This document shows, piece by piece, positions 56,758 to 64,000 of a stretch of 64,000 nt of DNA (positions are counted from its first letter, which is position 1; every line of letters begins with the position of its first letter). The notes under the pieces were generated by a model. That model worked only from the letters and a program-made list of their open reading frames with translations. It searched no databases and was not told the origin of the DNA. A program made the position numbers and the translations under genes. The stretch covers positions 5,936,001 through 6,000,000 of the forward strand of contig NZ_CP022521.1 in NCBI RefSeq assembly GCF_002234535.1, read 5' to 3'. This DNA comes from Actinoalloteichus hoggarensis. Its GTDB lineage: Bacteria > Actinomycetota > Actinomycetes > Mycobacteriales > Pseudonocardiaceae.

Positions 56758-58104
56758 GTGTCTGTGTCGGTCCGTCGATTCACGGTCGCTCTCACCACCG
56801 CTCTGGGTGTCATCCTTTCAGGGGTGGGCGTCGGTCACGCCGCCGTTCCTGGGCAATGGCATCCACTACCCGCGCAGGGGCAGGACTGCCCCTATCGCGA
56901 GGCACCACCGCCATCGGGCGGTGAGACCGCCGCGCCGCTGCCGGTGCCGGAGTCCCCGCCCGGCGGAACTCGTCTCGGCGAGTGCGGCGACGTGCTGCCC
57001 GAGAACGTCGAGGCGCCTCCCCCCGGTGTGACCGCCGAAGCGTGGGTGATCGCCGACCTGGACACCGGCGCGGTGCTCGCGGCCCGCGACCCGCACGCCA
57101 GGCACTACCCCGCGACGACGATCAAGGTCCTCACCGCGCTGACGGCGCTTCGAGAGCTGAACCTCGACGACATGGTCGTGGCCACCCAGGAGGACATCGA
57201 CCAGGTCGGCGTCAAGGTCAACCTCGCCCCCGGCACGGAGTACACCGTCCGACAGCTGGTGCAGGCCCTCGTGATGGGCTCCGGCAACGACGCGGCGCAC
57301 GCCCTGTCCCGTCAGCTGGGCGGCGGCGGAGAGGCGCTCGGTGCGATGAACGGCGTGGCCCAGGAGGTCGGCGCCCTCGACACCCGCGCGGGCACCGAGT
57401 CCGGCCTGCACCACCCCGACGCCAGCATCTCCGCCTTCGACGCGGCGCTGTTCTTCCGCACCGCGCTTCAGGAACCGGAGTTCGCCGAGGCGGCACGCAA
57501 CGCACAGCTCGACCTCCCTGGCGTCCCCGGCGGCGTGGTGATCAACGCCAGCGAGCTGCTGGGCGCCTACGACGGCACGCTCGGCGGCCTGGGCGGCAGC
57601 ACGGAGGAGTCCCTCTTCACCTTCGTGGGCGCCGCCGAGCGGGACGGCCGCAGGCTGGTCGTCTCGCTGCTGCGTGCCACCGGGGAGACCGGCATCGCAC
57701 AGCAGGCCGCGACGCTGCTGGACTACGGCTTCTCCTTCGCGGGCGAGACGGACCCGGTCGGCAGTCTCGTCATCGCCGACGGCCCCGAGGAGACCGACGA
57801 CGCCGCGGGTTCCGAGCAGGCAGGCGACGAGGAGCCCGGCGGCGCCACGCCGGGCGCGGGCGACGACGGCGAGACGGGCACGGAGGAGGCCGCGGCACAG
57901 GCCGCCCCCGACGCCTCCATGTTCGGCACCATCGGGCTGCCCCTCACCGGGCTCGCGGGCGCGGCGATCCTCTTCTTCGCCTTCCTGACGCTGCGGGACC
58001 GGCGGGCCCGCAAGGTCGCGGCCGCACGCCGAGCGGCCAAGGAGCAGGAGGAGGCGCAACGCGCCACCGAGGACTGGCTGTGGCCGAAGGACGGCCGCGC
58101 CTGA
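56758..58104 (+). CDS. D-alanyl-D-alanine carboxypeptidase-like protein with altered catalytic motifs
   Basis: A 448-residue exported protein of the peptidase S11 (DacB1/PBP5) family. Signal peptide (residues 1-29), a Pro-rich segment with a Cys pair, then the S11 domain (about 92-305). A disordered acidic linker and a C-terminal transmembrane helix (FGTIGLPLTGLAGAAILFFAFLTL) with a basic cytosolic tail follow. The SxxK motif reads T120-T-I-K123, so the nucleophilic Ser is Thr; SxN is intact (S175-G-N177); the KTG motif reads L278-G-G280. Two of three catalytic motifs are therefore lost, which argues against normal carboxypeptidase activity. The start is the GTG at 56758. Confidence 0.88.
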   Translation: MSVSVRRFTVALTTALGVILSGVGVGHAAVPGQWHPLPAQGQDCPYREAPPPSGGETAAPLPVPESPPGGTRLGECGDVLPENVEAPPPGVTAEAWVIADLDTGAVLAARDPHARHYPATTIKVLTALTALRELNLDDMVVATQEDIDQVGVKVNLAPGTEYTVRQLVQALVMGSGNDAAHALSRQLGGGGEALGAMNGVAQEVGALDTRAGTESGLHHPDASISAFDAALFFRTALQEPEFAEAARNAQLDLPGVPGGVVINASELLGAYDGTLGGLGGSTEESLFTFVGAAERDGRRLVVSLLRATGETGIAQQAATLLDYGFSFAGETDPVGSLVIADGPEETDDAAGSEQAGDEEPGGATPGAGDDGETGTEEAAAQAAPDASMFGTIGLPLTGLAGAAILFFAFLTLRDRRARKVAAARRAAKEQEEAQRATEDWLWPKDGRA

Positions 58105-58129
58105 GGGCAGCGGTCTCGGTCGCTCTCGG

Positions 58130-58169
58130 ACGGCCCCTGCGGAACCGATGAACGGTTCGCGGGGGCCGT
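58130..58169 (+). terminator. Terminator hairpin after the DacB-like gene
   Basis: ACGGCCCC-TGCGGAACC (58130-58146) pairs with GGTTCGCG-GGGGCCGT (58154-58169) with one mismatch and one bulge. It starts 25 bases after the stop and 48 bases before the convergent gene ends, so it may serve both. Confidence 0.75.
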
Positions 58170-58216
58170 TCGCCGTACCGACGGATGACACGGCCGGGCC
58201 CCCTCCGGCGGACGGG

Positions 58217-59305
58217 TCAACGTCGAGGTCTGCTCCGGGTCGGGGCGCAGCGACCGCGCAGCAGCCGCGTGGTCACCATCGCCGTCACCGCGCCCGCCCC
58301 GACGAGCATCGCCGCCGAACGCGGACCCGGCCCGGCGTGCACGGTCACGGCGGGGCTGATCACCGCGGGCGCGGGCGGACTCGTCGGCCGTCGGTCCCGG
58401 TTCTCCGGCGCCGTCGCCGTCCAGGCCGTGACCAGGAGCAGGAATCGGGACACCAGGTTGACGAACACCAGCAGGCCGATCACCGATCCGAAGGCGACGC
58501 CCGCGGGCGAGTCGCCGATCAGCGTCAGATAGAAGGCGCCGACCCGCTTCAGGAGTTCGAAGCCGATCGCGGCGAGCAGCGCCGCCTTCCAGGCGCCCCG
58601 CACCGACACGGTCCGGCGCGGCAGACGGACGAGCACCCACAGGAAGACCAGTCCGTTCGCGGTCAACGCCAGCACGGAGCCGACCACGATGAGCAGCACG
58701 GTGGCGAGCGGACTCCGTTCGACGCCCAGCAGATCGAGGACGCCGTGGGCGAATCCGCCGCCGAGCGCGGTGAGTCCGAAGGAGAGCAGCAGCGCCAGGC
58801 CGAGGCCCGCCAGCGAGACCAGGTCGCCGAGCAGTCTGCGGTGCAGTGCGGGCGCCTGCCTGGTGTCGTTCCACTGTGCCGTGATGGCGGCCCGCAGGTT
58901 CGCCATCCAGCCCAGGCCCGAGTACAGCGCTGTCAGGAGACCGAGGGCGCCGACGACCTGACGCTGTTCGACGGCGCGGTCGATGGTGGTCCCGACGAGT
59001 TCGCCGAGACCGCCGGGGAGCGCCCCGGCGATCGAGTCCTCCAGCCTGCCCAGCAGCTCGGCGTCGTTGAACAGCACGAAGCCTGCCGCGGCGAAGGCGA
59101 CCATCAGGATCGGCACCAGTGCCAGGACGCTGAAGTAGGTGATCGCCGCCGCGTAGTGGTCTCCATGACGGTCCTGGTAGCGGCCGACCGCGCACAGCAG
59201 GTGATCGACCCACGGGTGTCGCCGCCGTAGTCGGGCAAGCCGTGAATCGTCCTGCTCGGCTTCGGATGCCGACGCCGACGGGCTCGGAGACGCAGCGGTG
59301 TTCAT
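58217..59305 (-). CDS. YihY/BrkB-family membrane protein
   Basis: A 362-residue integral membrane protein of the YihY/UPF0761 family, with six helices. GDHYAAAITYFSVLALVPILMVAFAAAGFVLF is the conserved start, followed by VGALGLLTALYSGLGWMANLRAAITAQWND, LGDLVSLAGLGLALLLSFGLTAL, LLIVVGSVLALTANGLVFLWVLVRLPRR and GAWKAALLAAIGFELLKRVGAFYLTLI. The C-terminal 70 residues are a Pro/Arg-rich extension with a weak hydrophobic patch. The family function is uncertain; the old ribonuclease BN label is obsolete. It is the likely counterpart of mycobacterial Rv3335c. Confidence 0.92.
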   Translation of the reverse strand: MNTAASPSPSASASEAEQDDSRLARLRRRHPWVDHLLCAVGRYQDRHGDHYAAAITYFSVLALVPILMVAFAAAGFVLFNDAELLGRLEDSIAGALPGGLGELVGTTIDRAVEQRQVVGALGLLTALYSGLGWMANLRAAITAQWNDTRQAPALHRRLLGDLVSLAGLGLALLLSFGLTALGGGFAHGVLDLLGVERSPLATVLLIVVGSVLALTANGLVFLWVLVRLPRRTVSVRGAWKAALLAAIGFELLKRVGAFYLTLIGDSPAGVAFGSVIGLLVFVNLVSRFLLLVTAWTATAPENRDRRPTSPPAPAVISPAVTVHAGPGPRSAAMLVGAGAVTAMVTTRLLRGRCAPTRSRPRR

Positions 59306-59451
59306 CCGATCAGTCTGACCGCGGCGGGTCGTGCCTGCCGGACGTGTGGCGGGTTGCCGCCCCGGCCTGCCGCCGGGCGCCCCGAGAGACCCCGGGGCCC
59401 GCAGGGGCGGTCGAGAATCCGGGCCGACCCGGCCGACCGGCGGGCGGGACG

Positions 59452-59706
59452 TCAGCTCTGCTTGCGGCTGACCCTCCTGCGGCGCAGCACACCGACGATC
59501 AGGCCGCCGAGGCCCAACGCGACCGTGACGAGACCGACCGGCCCGCCGTAGGCCATGCCGAGGTTCAGGGACGCCTCCTGCACCGGCACCGCGGCGGCGT
59601 CTTCGGCGGCGGGGGCGGCGCTCGCCGCGCCGACCGCGCAGAGCGTGAGGCCGAGGGTCGCGATCAGTGTCGTCGCCGTCCGCGAGACCGCACGCGCCGT
59701 GCTCAC
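59452..59706 (-). CDS. Small exported membrane protein
   Basis: An 84-residue protein with a signal peptide (TARAVSRTATTLIATLGLTLCAVGAASA, cleavage near residue 29). It continues with a short extracellular Ala/Glu-rich part and one C-terminal helix (GGPVGLVTVALGLGGLIVGVL) followed by RRRRVSRKQS. The layout resembles a miniature sortase-like or tail-anchored protein without an LPxTG motif. AGGAGG lies seven bases before the GTG at 59706. Function unknown. Confidence 0.75.
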   Translation of the reverse strand: MSTARAVSRTATTLIATLGLTLCAVGAASAAPAAEDAAAVPVQEASLNLGMAYGGPVGLVTVALGLGGLIVGVLRRRRVSRKQS

Positions 59707-60393
59707 GAAGATGCCTCCTGAACCGTTGCCGCTCGGGTACGCCCCTGTTGGCCTACGCCGACACACTCGAAGCCACTCGAATGGATGATCACGTCGAAAC
59801 GGAGTAGGAAAAACCTACCCTCCGTGCTTCATCCTCGGAGCCGAACCGGGGAACCCGCGACGGCACGGGCATAGGTTAGTGGGCATCATCACCGCCTACG
59901 CAGGCACCCCGGGAACATCGACACCCCAGCGCCGCGATCACGTATCCCATCACGGCTCAATCACACCGTGGGTGAAGATCGGCCGCGAATCGCTCGCGGA
60001 TAGTGACCGTTTGCGGTGTTCCCGGGCAGTGATCGGCACATCGGGATGCGCCGCGAGGCGGTTCGACCCGACGGCGGGTCCGCCCGCCGCGACGCCTTGC
60101 CCTCGGTGCCCGGGCGGGGCAGACCGACGGTGCGGCGCCGTGCCGGGCGGCGCGCGGCGCGCCGACTTCCGGCCGACCGGGCTCGGCAGGCTCGTCCCCG
60201 GCCGGCCCGTCTCCAGACGCCCGGGCATACCCGACGCGGCGGGCCCGGCCGCCCGACCGGCCTGCGGAAGCGGCGGCCACCTCACCGGCCGCCCCGAGAC
60301 CACCCGACGGCGTCGGCCTGACCCGTTCGGGATCGCCGGCCGTCACGCGGAGCGCCGCGACGTCCACGTTCGACGGGACCACCCGCGAGACGC
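59707..60393. other. Intergenic, no gene
   Basis: About 690 bases. The first 200 are noticeably AT-richer (around GGAGTAGGAAAAACCTACCC near 59800), as expected of a promoter region for the small exported protein. The rest is GC-rich without a believable gene. Confidence 0.5.
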
Positions 60394-60428
60394 ACGTGGC
60401 CTGCCCGCATGATGCGGGCAGGCCACGT
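60394..60428 (-). terminator. Strong terminator of the lectin gene
   Basis: A perfect 16-bp stem, ACGTGGCCTGCCCGCA (60394-60409) with its complement (60413-60428), closes a 3-base TGA loop. It lies 70 bases beyond the lectin stop codon. Confidence 0.8.
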
Positions 60429-60498
60429 CGTCGATCAGCCGGCCGGACGCCGCTCGGCGGCCCGCGCCGACGCGGCCGTCACGGCCGGAGCCGCGTCA

Positions 60499-61158
60499 TC
60501 AGGCGATGTAGCTGGTCCACTGCTGGTTGGCCCCGCCGTGGCAGGTCCACTGGACCAGCGCCGAGCCGTTGGCCGTCGAGCCGTTGGCGACGTCGAGGCA
60601 CTTGCCGGTGCGCCGGTTGCGGAACTGGTACAGGTAGTCGCCGACCTCGATCGCCTCCCACTGCTGGTTCCAGCCGTTGTGGCAGTTGTACTGGATGACA
60701 CGGGCCCCGTTGGCCGTGGAGCTGCCCGCGAGGTCCATGCACTTGCCGGTCCGGCGGTTCACGAACATGTAGGACGCGCCGACATAGCCCGGGTCGACGA
60801 CGGCGATCTCGGACCACTGCTGGTTGTTCGTCCCGGCGCAGTTCCACAGGATCACCGGCGCGTTGTTGGCCGTGGAGCCGTTGGCCAGGTCGGCGCAGCG
60901 TGAGACGTCGTAGTTCCCCGTCCACCAGGGGTCGGTGTGCTTCGGGACCAGCACGGTGTACTGCGGCGACGGGCCGCTCATCGTGGCGACCTCGTCGGCG
61001 GTGACCACCTCGTCGGCGGTGACGTCGTTCAACGTGACCGCACCCTTGTCGCCGAACGCAGGCTCGTCCTGCGCCGAGGCGGGAACCGTGCTCATGAGCA
61101 TGACCGCCGTCGCCGCCAGGACTAGGGCGCGAACCGCGCGTCGCGCGATGTTCTTCAC
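60499..61158 (-). CDS. Secreted ricin-B-type lectin
   Basis: A 219-residue exported protein made of a signal peptide (KNIARRAVRALVLAATAVMLMSTVPASA, cleavage near residue 29), a roughly 50-residue acidic/Thr-rich N-terminal part with a doubled VTADEV, and one ricin B-type beta-trefoil. The three QxW signatures are present (NNQQWSEIA, WNQQWEAIE, ANQQWTSYI) with matching cysteine pairs and repeated (G)KCxDLAxxSTANG units. It should bind galactose- or xylan-type sugars outside the cell; no catalytic domain is attached. Start is a GTG at 61158 with AAGGAG seven bases upstream. Confidence 0.92.
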   Translation of the reverse strand: MKNIARRAVRALVLAATAVMLMSTVPASAQDEPAFGDKGAVTLNDVTADEVVTADEVATMSGPSPQYTVLVPKHTDPWWTGNYDVSRCADLANGSTANNAPVILWNCAGTNNQQWSEIAVVDPGYVGASYMFVNRRTGKCMDLAGSSTANGARVIQYNCHNGWNQQWEAIEVGDYLYQFRNRRTGKCLDVANGSTANGSALVQWTCHGGANQQWTSYIA

Positions 61159-61726
61159 TGATTCACTCCTTGAGGTGCCCGCGCCTCGACACAGGCCGCA
61201 GGCGAGAACGCACGGCGACCCGCCATCGATCCACGAGACGGATGGGAGAACGGAAAAGGCGAACTATTGCGTCGTACACCTGTCGGCCGACCGGCGAAGA
61301 CAGTTGTACCGGACCGGACTGACAATTCCGGCGGCGGTACAGGCGGAATTTCCCGCCTGCGGCAGCCGGCCGGAGGATGTCGACCTCGCCAGATCATTCC
61401 GGGCAGGCCGAATCCGGTCAAGCGGGTTATCTCCGACACCACCGCCACCGCGACGCCGCCTCCGGTAGCCGACGATTTCATCGTCCTGCCGCGACCTGAG
61501 ACCATTCGGCGGATCGCATCGAACCCGAAGTCCTCTATTCACGTGATTCGAGAATGGTGGGCAAGATACCGAGCACATCCTCGTCATGGTGATCTCCGCA
61601 CCGAGCCGAGGCGGGTCGGCGCTCACCCTCGACAACACCGACCACCCCGGCGCCGAGGACCTCGACACGATCCGCCATGATCCGCGTGCGCCGCGCCGTC
61701 GGCGTCGTCAGGCAGAGAGGTTCGCG
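61159..61726. other. Divergent intergenic region, AT-richer, no gene
   Basis: About 570 bases between the lectin and an unknown gene. The part 61240-61600 is less GC-rich than its neighbours and has no frame with normal codon bias. It presumably holds both promoters. A frame beginning at 61586 runs into the next gene but its first 47 codons look non-coding. Confidence 0.5.
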
Positions 61727-62107
61727 ATGCCCGCACCGGTCGACGTGTACATCGCCGTTCCCACCGGAGGCGGCACCGGAGAAGAGACGGTACTCCTCGC
61801 CGAAGGCGTCGATGTCGACGTGGCGGAACTGATCGGAAAACGGTCCGTGCGGCCCGTTCACACGGTGGCCTCGCCGCCCGATCGCGATGCCGACGAACAA
61901 CCCGACGAGGTTGTGCCGGCCGATCCAGAGGTCGATTCGGTCGGGGCGACCGAGTATTTCGCCTGGATGCGACTCTCGCCGACCGGCGGCAAGGTCCCGT
62001 GGAGCATGGTGGCGCACCGGATAGCGCCGGACGAGGTGGCGGTGTTCCGATCCGGTCTTCGACGGATGAGCGTGCAGCCGATGCCGAGAACGAAACCAGT
62101 CGAATAG
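61727..62107 (+). CDS. Unknown 126-residue protein
   Basis: A protein of 126 residues with good third-position G/C bias, starting at the ATG at 61727 with GAGAGG six bases upstream. It begins APVDVYIAVPTGGGTGEETVLLAEGVDVDVAELIG, has an acidic middle (DRDADEQPDEVVPADPEVD) and ends with VGATEYFAWMRLSPTGGKVPWSMVAHRIAPDEVAVFRSGLRRMSV. It has no signal peptide, membrane helix or known domain. It is convergent with xthA. Codon bias is slightly weaker than in neighbouring housekeeping genes, so it may be accessory. Confidence 0.7.
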   Translation: MPAPVDVYIAVPTGGGTGEETVLLAEGVDVDVAELIGKRSVRPVHTVASPPDRDADEQPDEVVPADPEVDSVGATEYFAWMRLSPTGGKVPWSMVAHRIAPDEVAVFRSGLRRMSVQPMPRTKPVE

Positions 62108-62252
62108 CGGCCGATCGAACCGCCGCGCAGCGCCTCCCGTCGCGGCGACCGCGGGCAGGACTCGACCACCGCGCGCTCCGACGGTACGGGAGACGGCGGC
62201 GCGGCCTGCTCGGGCCGCATGGTCGACCGTCCCCGGCTCGATGTCCGGCGCG

Positions 62253-63050
62253 CTACCGGTCGAACACGACCGTGACCGGGGCGTGGTCCGACCAGCGCTG
62301 CTCATGAGTCTCCGCCCGCTCCACCACCGCCGACACCGCGGTCGCAGCCAGCTCGGGCGTCGCGCACGCCAGGTCGATCCGCCAGCCGCTGTCGTTGTCG
62401 AACGCCCGACCCCGATAAGACCACCAGGAGTACGGCCCGGGGCCCTCCGGATGCAGGGCACGCATCACATCGACGTAACCGGCCTCGTCGTACACCCGGC
62501 TGAGCCAGGCCCGCTCCTCCGGCAGGAAGCCCGCCTCCTTCTGGTTGCCCCGCCAGTTCTTCAGGTCTATCCGCTGATGGGCGATGTTCCAGTCGCCGCA
62601 GATCAGCACCTCACGGTCGTCGGCGGCGGCCTTGGCCCGCAGTTCGACGAGATAAGGCAGGAACGCCGCCATGAAGCGCTCCTTCTCCGCCTGCCGCTCG
62701 GTGCCGACGTCCCCGCTGGGCAGGTAGAGGCTGCCGACGACCAGCCCGGGCAGTTCCACCTCGACGTACCGGCCGGACTGCTCGAACTCCTCGACGCCGA
62801 AGCCCACCCGCACCGCCGTCGGCTCCACCCGGGTCAGCAGTGCGACGCCTGCCCGGCCCTTGAGCGAGCTGGGTGCCGACACGATGTGCCAGCCCGCGGG
62901 CTCGCGCAGCGCGGCGGGCAGCTGCGCCGGTTCTGCCCGGACCTCCTGGAGACAGACCACGTCCGCCGAGGTCGCGGCGAGCCACTCGACGTAGCCCTTC
63001 TTCGCTGCGGCCCGCAGGCCGTTGACGTTCACGGTGGAGACGGTGAGCAC
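62253..63050 (-). CDS. xthA: Exodeoxyribonuclease III (AP endonuclease)
   Basis: Base-excision-repair nuclease acting on abasic sites and 3' blocked ends. The 265-residue protein has the endonuclease/exonuclease/phosphatase fold: TVNVNGLRAAAKKGYVEWL, CLQEVRAE (metal Glu), SGRYVEVELPGLVVGSLYLPSG (catalytic Tyr region), LICGDWNIAHQRIDLKNW (Asp/Asn), DVMRALHPEGPGPYSWWSYRGRAFDNDSGWRIDLACATPEL and the terminal WSDHAPVTVVF (catalytic Asp-His). Start is the GTG at 63050. Confidence 0.95.
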   Translation of the reverse strand: MLTVSTVNVNGLRAAAKKGYVEWLAATSADVVCLQEVRAEPAQLPAALREPAGWHIVSAPSSLKGRAGVALLTRVEPTAVRVGFGVEEFEQSGRYVEVELPGLVVGSLYLPSGDVGTERQAEKERFMAAFLPYLVELRAKAAADDREVLICGDWNIAHQRIDLKNWRGNQKEAGFLPEERAWLSRVYDEAGYVDVMRALHPEGPGPYSWWSYRGRAFDNDSGWRIDLACATPELAATAVSAVVERAETHEQRWSDHAPVTVVFDR

Positions 63051-63231
63051 GGCCCGAGCCTAACCGCGCCGGTCAGGGGTCCCCCTCGGGCCGCGCTGTG
63101 TCGTCGCTCTCACAGCACTCGCCGTCGGAGTCGGGCTCGAGGTCCGGCCTCGAAGTCACCGACGGCATCGGTGGTCGAGACGGCGTCGGTTCGCTCACTC
63201 GAACGGGCGGTCCGGCGTTACCCTTGCCCTC

Positions 63232-63879
63232 ATGGATGCGAACGCCGAAGGCAGTGCAACGGGGAACGCGGGTCAGCCCATCTCGATCCGCGCGTCCAAC
63301 GCGGAGCGGGAGACCTTCGCCGTTCGCCTTCAACAGGCCTTCGCGGAGGGCAGGCTCGACGTCGGCGAGCTCGACGAGCGGCTTGCCCGCGCCTACGCCG
63401 CCAAGACGATCGACGAGCTGACGCCGCTCGTCGCCGATCTGCCTCCCACGGCCGGGTCGCCCGCCGTCGCGGGTCAGGCACTGCCCGCCCGCCCGCAGCC
63501 CGCCTCGCTCGCTCCGAACGTCACGGGCCCCGCCGAGGTCCGTCTTCAGGCGAGCGCGATGGGGCTGGAACGGACCGGGAGCTGGCTGGTGCCCGCGCGG
63601 CTGATCGTCGAGTCGAAGTACGGCTCGGTCAAGCTCGACCTGACGGCGGCGACCATCCCGACCCCGGAGGTCGAGCTGGTGCTGGACGTCAAGTACGGCG
63701 GTGTCGAGGTGATCCTTCCGGCGGAGGCGACCGCCGACCTGGACGGCTTCCATTCCCGGTGGGGCTGGCAGTCGCTGAAGGTCCCGTCCGTCCGCACCGG
63801 TCGGACGCTGCACGTCGCGATCACCGGCGCCAACAAGTACGGCCCGGTCACCGTCCGGTACTCCCGCTGGTTCCGCTGA
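63232..63879 (+). CDS. DUF1707 protein with C-terminal LiaF-like domain
   Basis: A 215-residue cytosolic protein. Residues about 18-70 are the DUF1707 module (IRASNAERETFAVRLQQAFAEGRLDVGELDERLARAYAAKTIDELTPLVADLP), common in actinobacterial membrane-associated proteins. A Pro/Ala linker follows. The C-terminal half (LIVESKYGSVKLDLTAATIPTPEVELVLDVKYGGVEVILPAEATADLDGF) is a beta-rich LiaF/DUF2154-like domain. There is no transmembrane helix. A TACCCT hexamer (63219-63224) lies seven bases before the ATG and no Shine-Dalgarno is seen, so the mRNA is probably leaderless. Confidence 0.88.
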   Translation: MDANAEGSATGNAGQPISIRASNAERETFAVRLQQAFAEGRLDVGELDERLARAYAAKTIDELTPLVADLPPTAGSPAVAGQALPARPQPASLAPNVTGPAEVRLQASAMGLERTGSWLVPARLIVESKYGSVKLDLTAATIPTPEVELVLDVKYGGVEVILPAEATADLDGFHSRWGWQSLKVPSVRTGRTLHVAITGANKYGPVTVRYSRWFR

Positions 63880-64000
63880 TCCGCACGGCCGCTCCCCCGA
63901 CAAGGCAGGCGATCCGCGTGGTCGGTGCCGATGATCCTCGGCGGCGGACGGCTCAGCGGCAGAGTTCACCAGAGATGTGCCGAAGCGCGCCCGCGGGCAC
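63880..64000. other. Window end, no gene recognised
   Basis: The last 121 bases hold no recognisable coding segment. A gene may begin beyond the edge. Confidence 0.4.

Noticed and set aside
59879-60412. 177-codon plus-strand frame before the lectin terminator
   Set aside because: Unnatural composition, overlapping frames of similar length on the other strand and no ribosome-binding site.
61535-62461. 308-codon minus-strand frame opposite the 126-residue gene
   Set aside because: The plus-strand frame 61727-62107 has the better codon bias and a Shine-Dalgarno; the minus frame runs into xthA out of phase.

Overview
The window is 64 kb of very GC-rich DNA with strong third-codon-position G/C bias, frequent GTG starts, many ATGA/GTGA stop-start overlaps, DUF397 and DUF1707 proteins and a likely DasR-controlled chitinase. 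This points to a filamentous actinobacterium, most likely of the Pseudonocardiales; I cannot name the species. No rRNA, tRNA, CRISPR array, integrase or transposase was recognised, so this looks like ordinary chromosome with a few small accessory islets.

Layout. 0.6-3.2 kb: xylulokinase and a ROK repressor. 3.5-6.3 kb: a TetR regulator divergent from two bacterial PH-domain membrane proteins, with three regularly spaced operators between them. 6.6-12.9 kb: a complete seven-gene Mrp/Mnh cation-proton antiporter operon (A to G, minus strand). 13.2-19.7 kb: a catalytic-subunit-type methylmalonyl-CoA mutase, a Ser/Thr kinase, purine nucleoside phosphorylase and phosphomannomutase. 20.3-25.4 kb: an aldo/keto reductase with its MerR regulator, a Doc-like toxin-antitoxin pair, a TetR regulator and a GH18 chitinase with paired DasR-type operators. 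26.3-32.2 kb: upp, a DUF397 gene beside a decayed copy, a small unknown operon with a frameshifted third gene, then deoC and two aldehyde dehydrogenases. 32.4-37.2 kb: SMR exporter, azoreductase and TetR, then a regulator-linked ABC exporter. 37.3-44.1 kb: SMI1/KNR4, a conserved acidic protein, TetR, a DUF4232-like secreted protein, adenosine deaminase and a coiled-coil protein. 44.4-52.2 kb: deoA, cdd and a BmpA-type nucleoside ABC importer. 52.6-56.2 kb: succinate dehydrogenase sdhCDAB. 56.8-63.9 kb: a DD-carboxypeptidase-like protein that has lost catalytic motifs, a YihY/BrkB protein, a small membrane protein, a ricin-B lectin, an unknown protein, exonuclease III and a DUF1707 protein.

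How it fits together. The core is nucleoside salvage: BmpA importer, adenosine deaminase, cytidine deaminase, thymidine and purine phosphorylases, uracil phosphoribosyltransferase, phosphopentomutase-like enzyme, deoxyribose-phosphate aldolase and aldehyde dehydrogenases. They turn nucleosides into bases for reuse and into pentose phosphate or acetaldehyde for carbon, next to succinate dehydrogenase. The order deoD-pmmB, upp, conserved protein, add, deoA, cdd, sdhCDAB, dacB-like, yihY matches my recollection of the Mycobacterium tuberculosis Rv3307-Rv3335c region, with accessory genes inserted. Several regulator genes are flanked by clear palindromic or repeated operator candidates, and at least six genes have a -10-like hexamer 6-7 nt before the start codon, suggesting leaderless transcripts.
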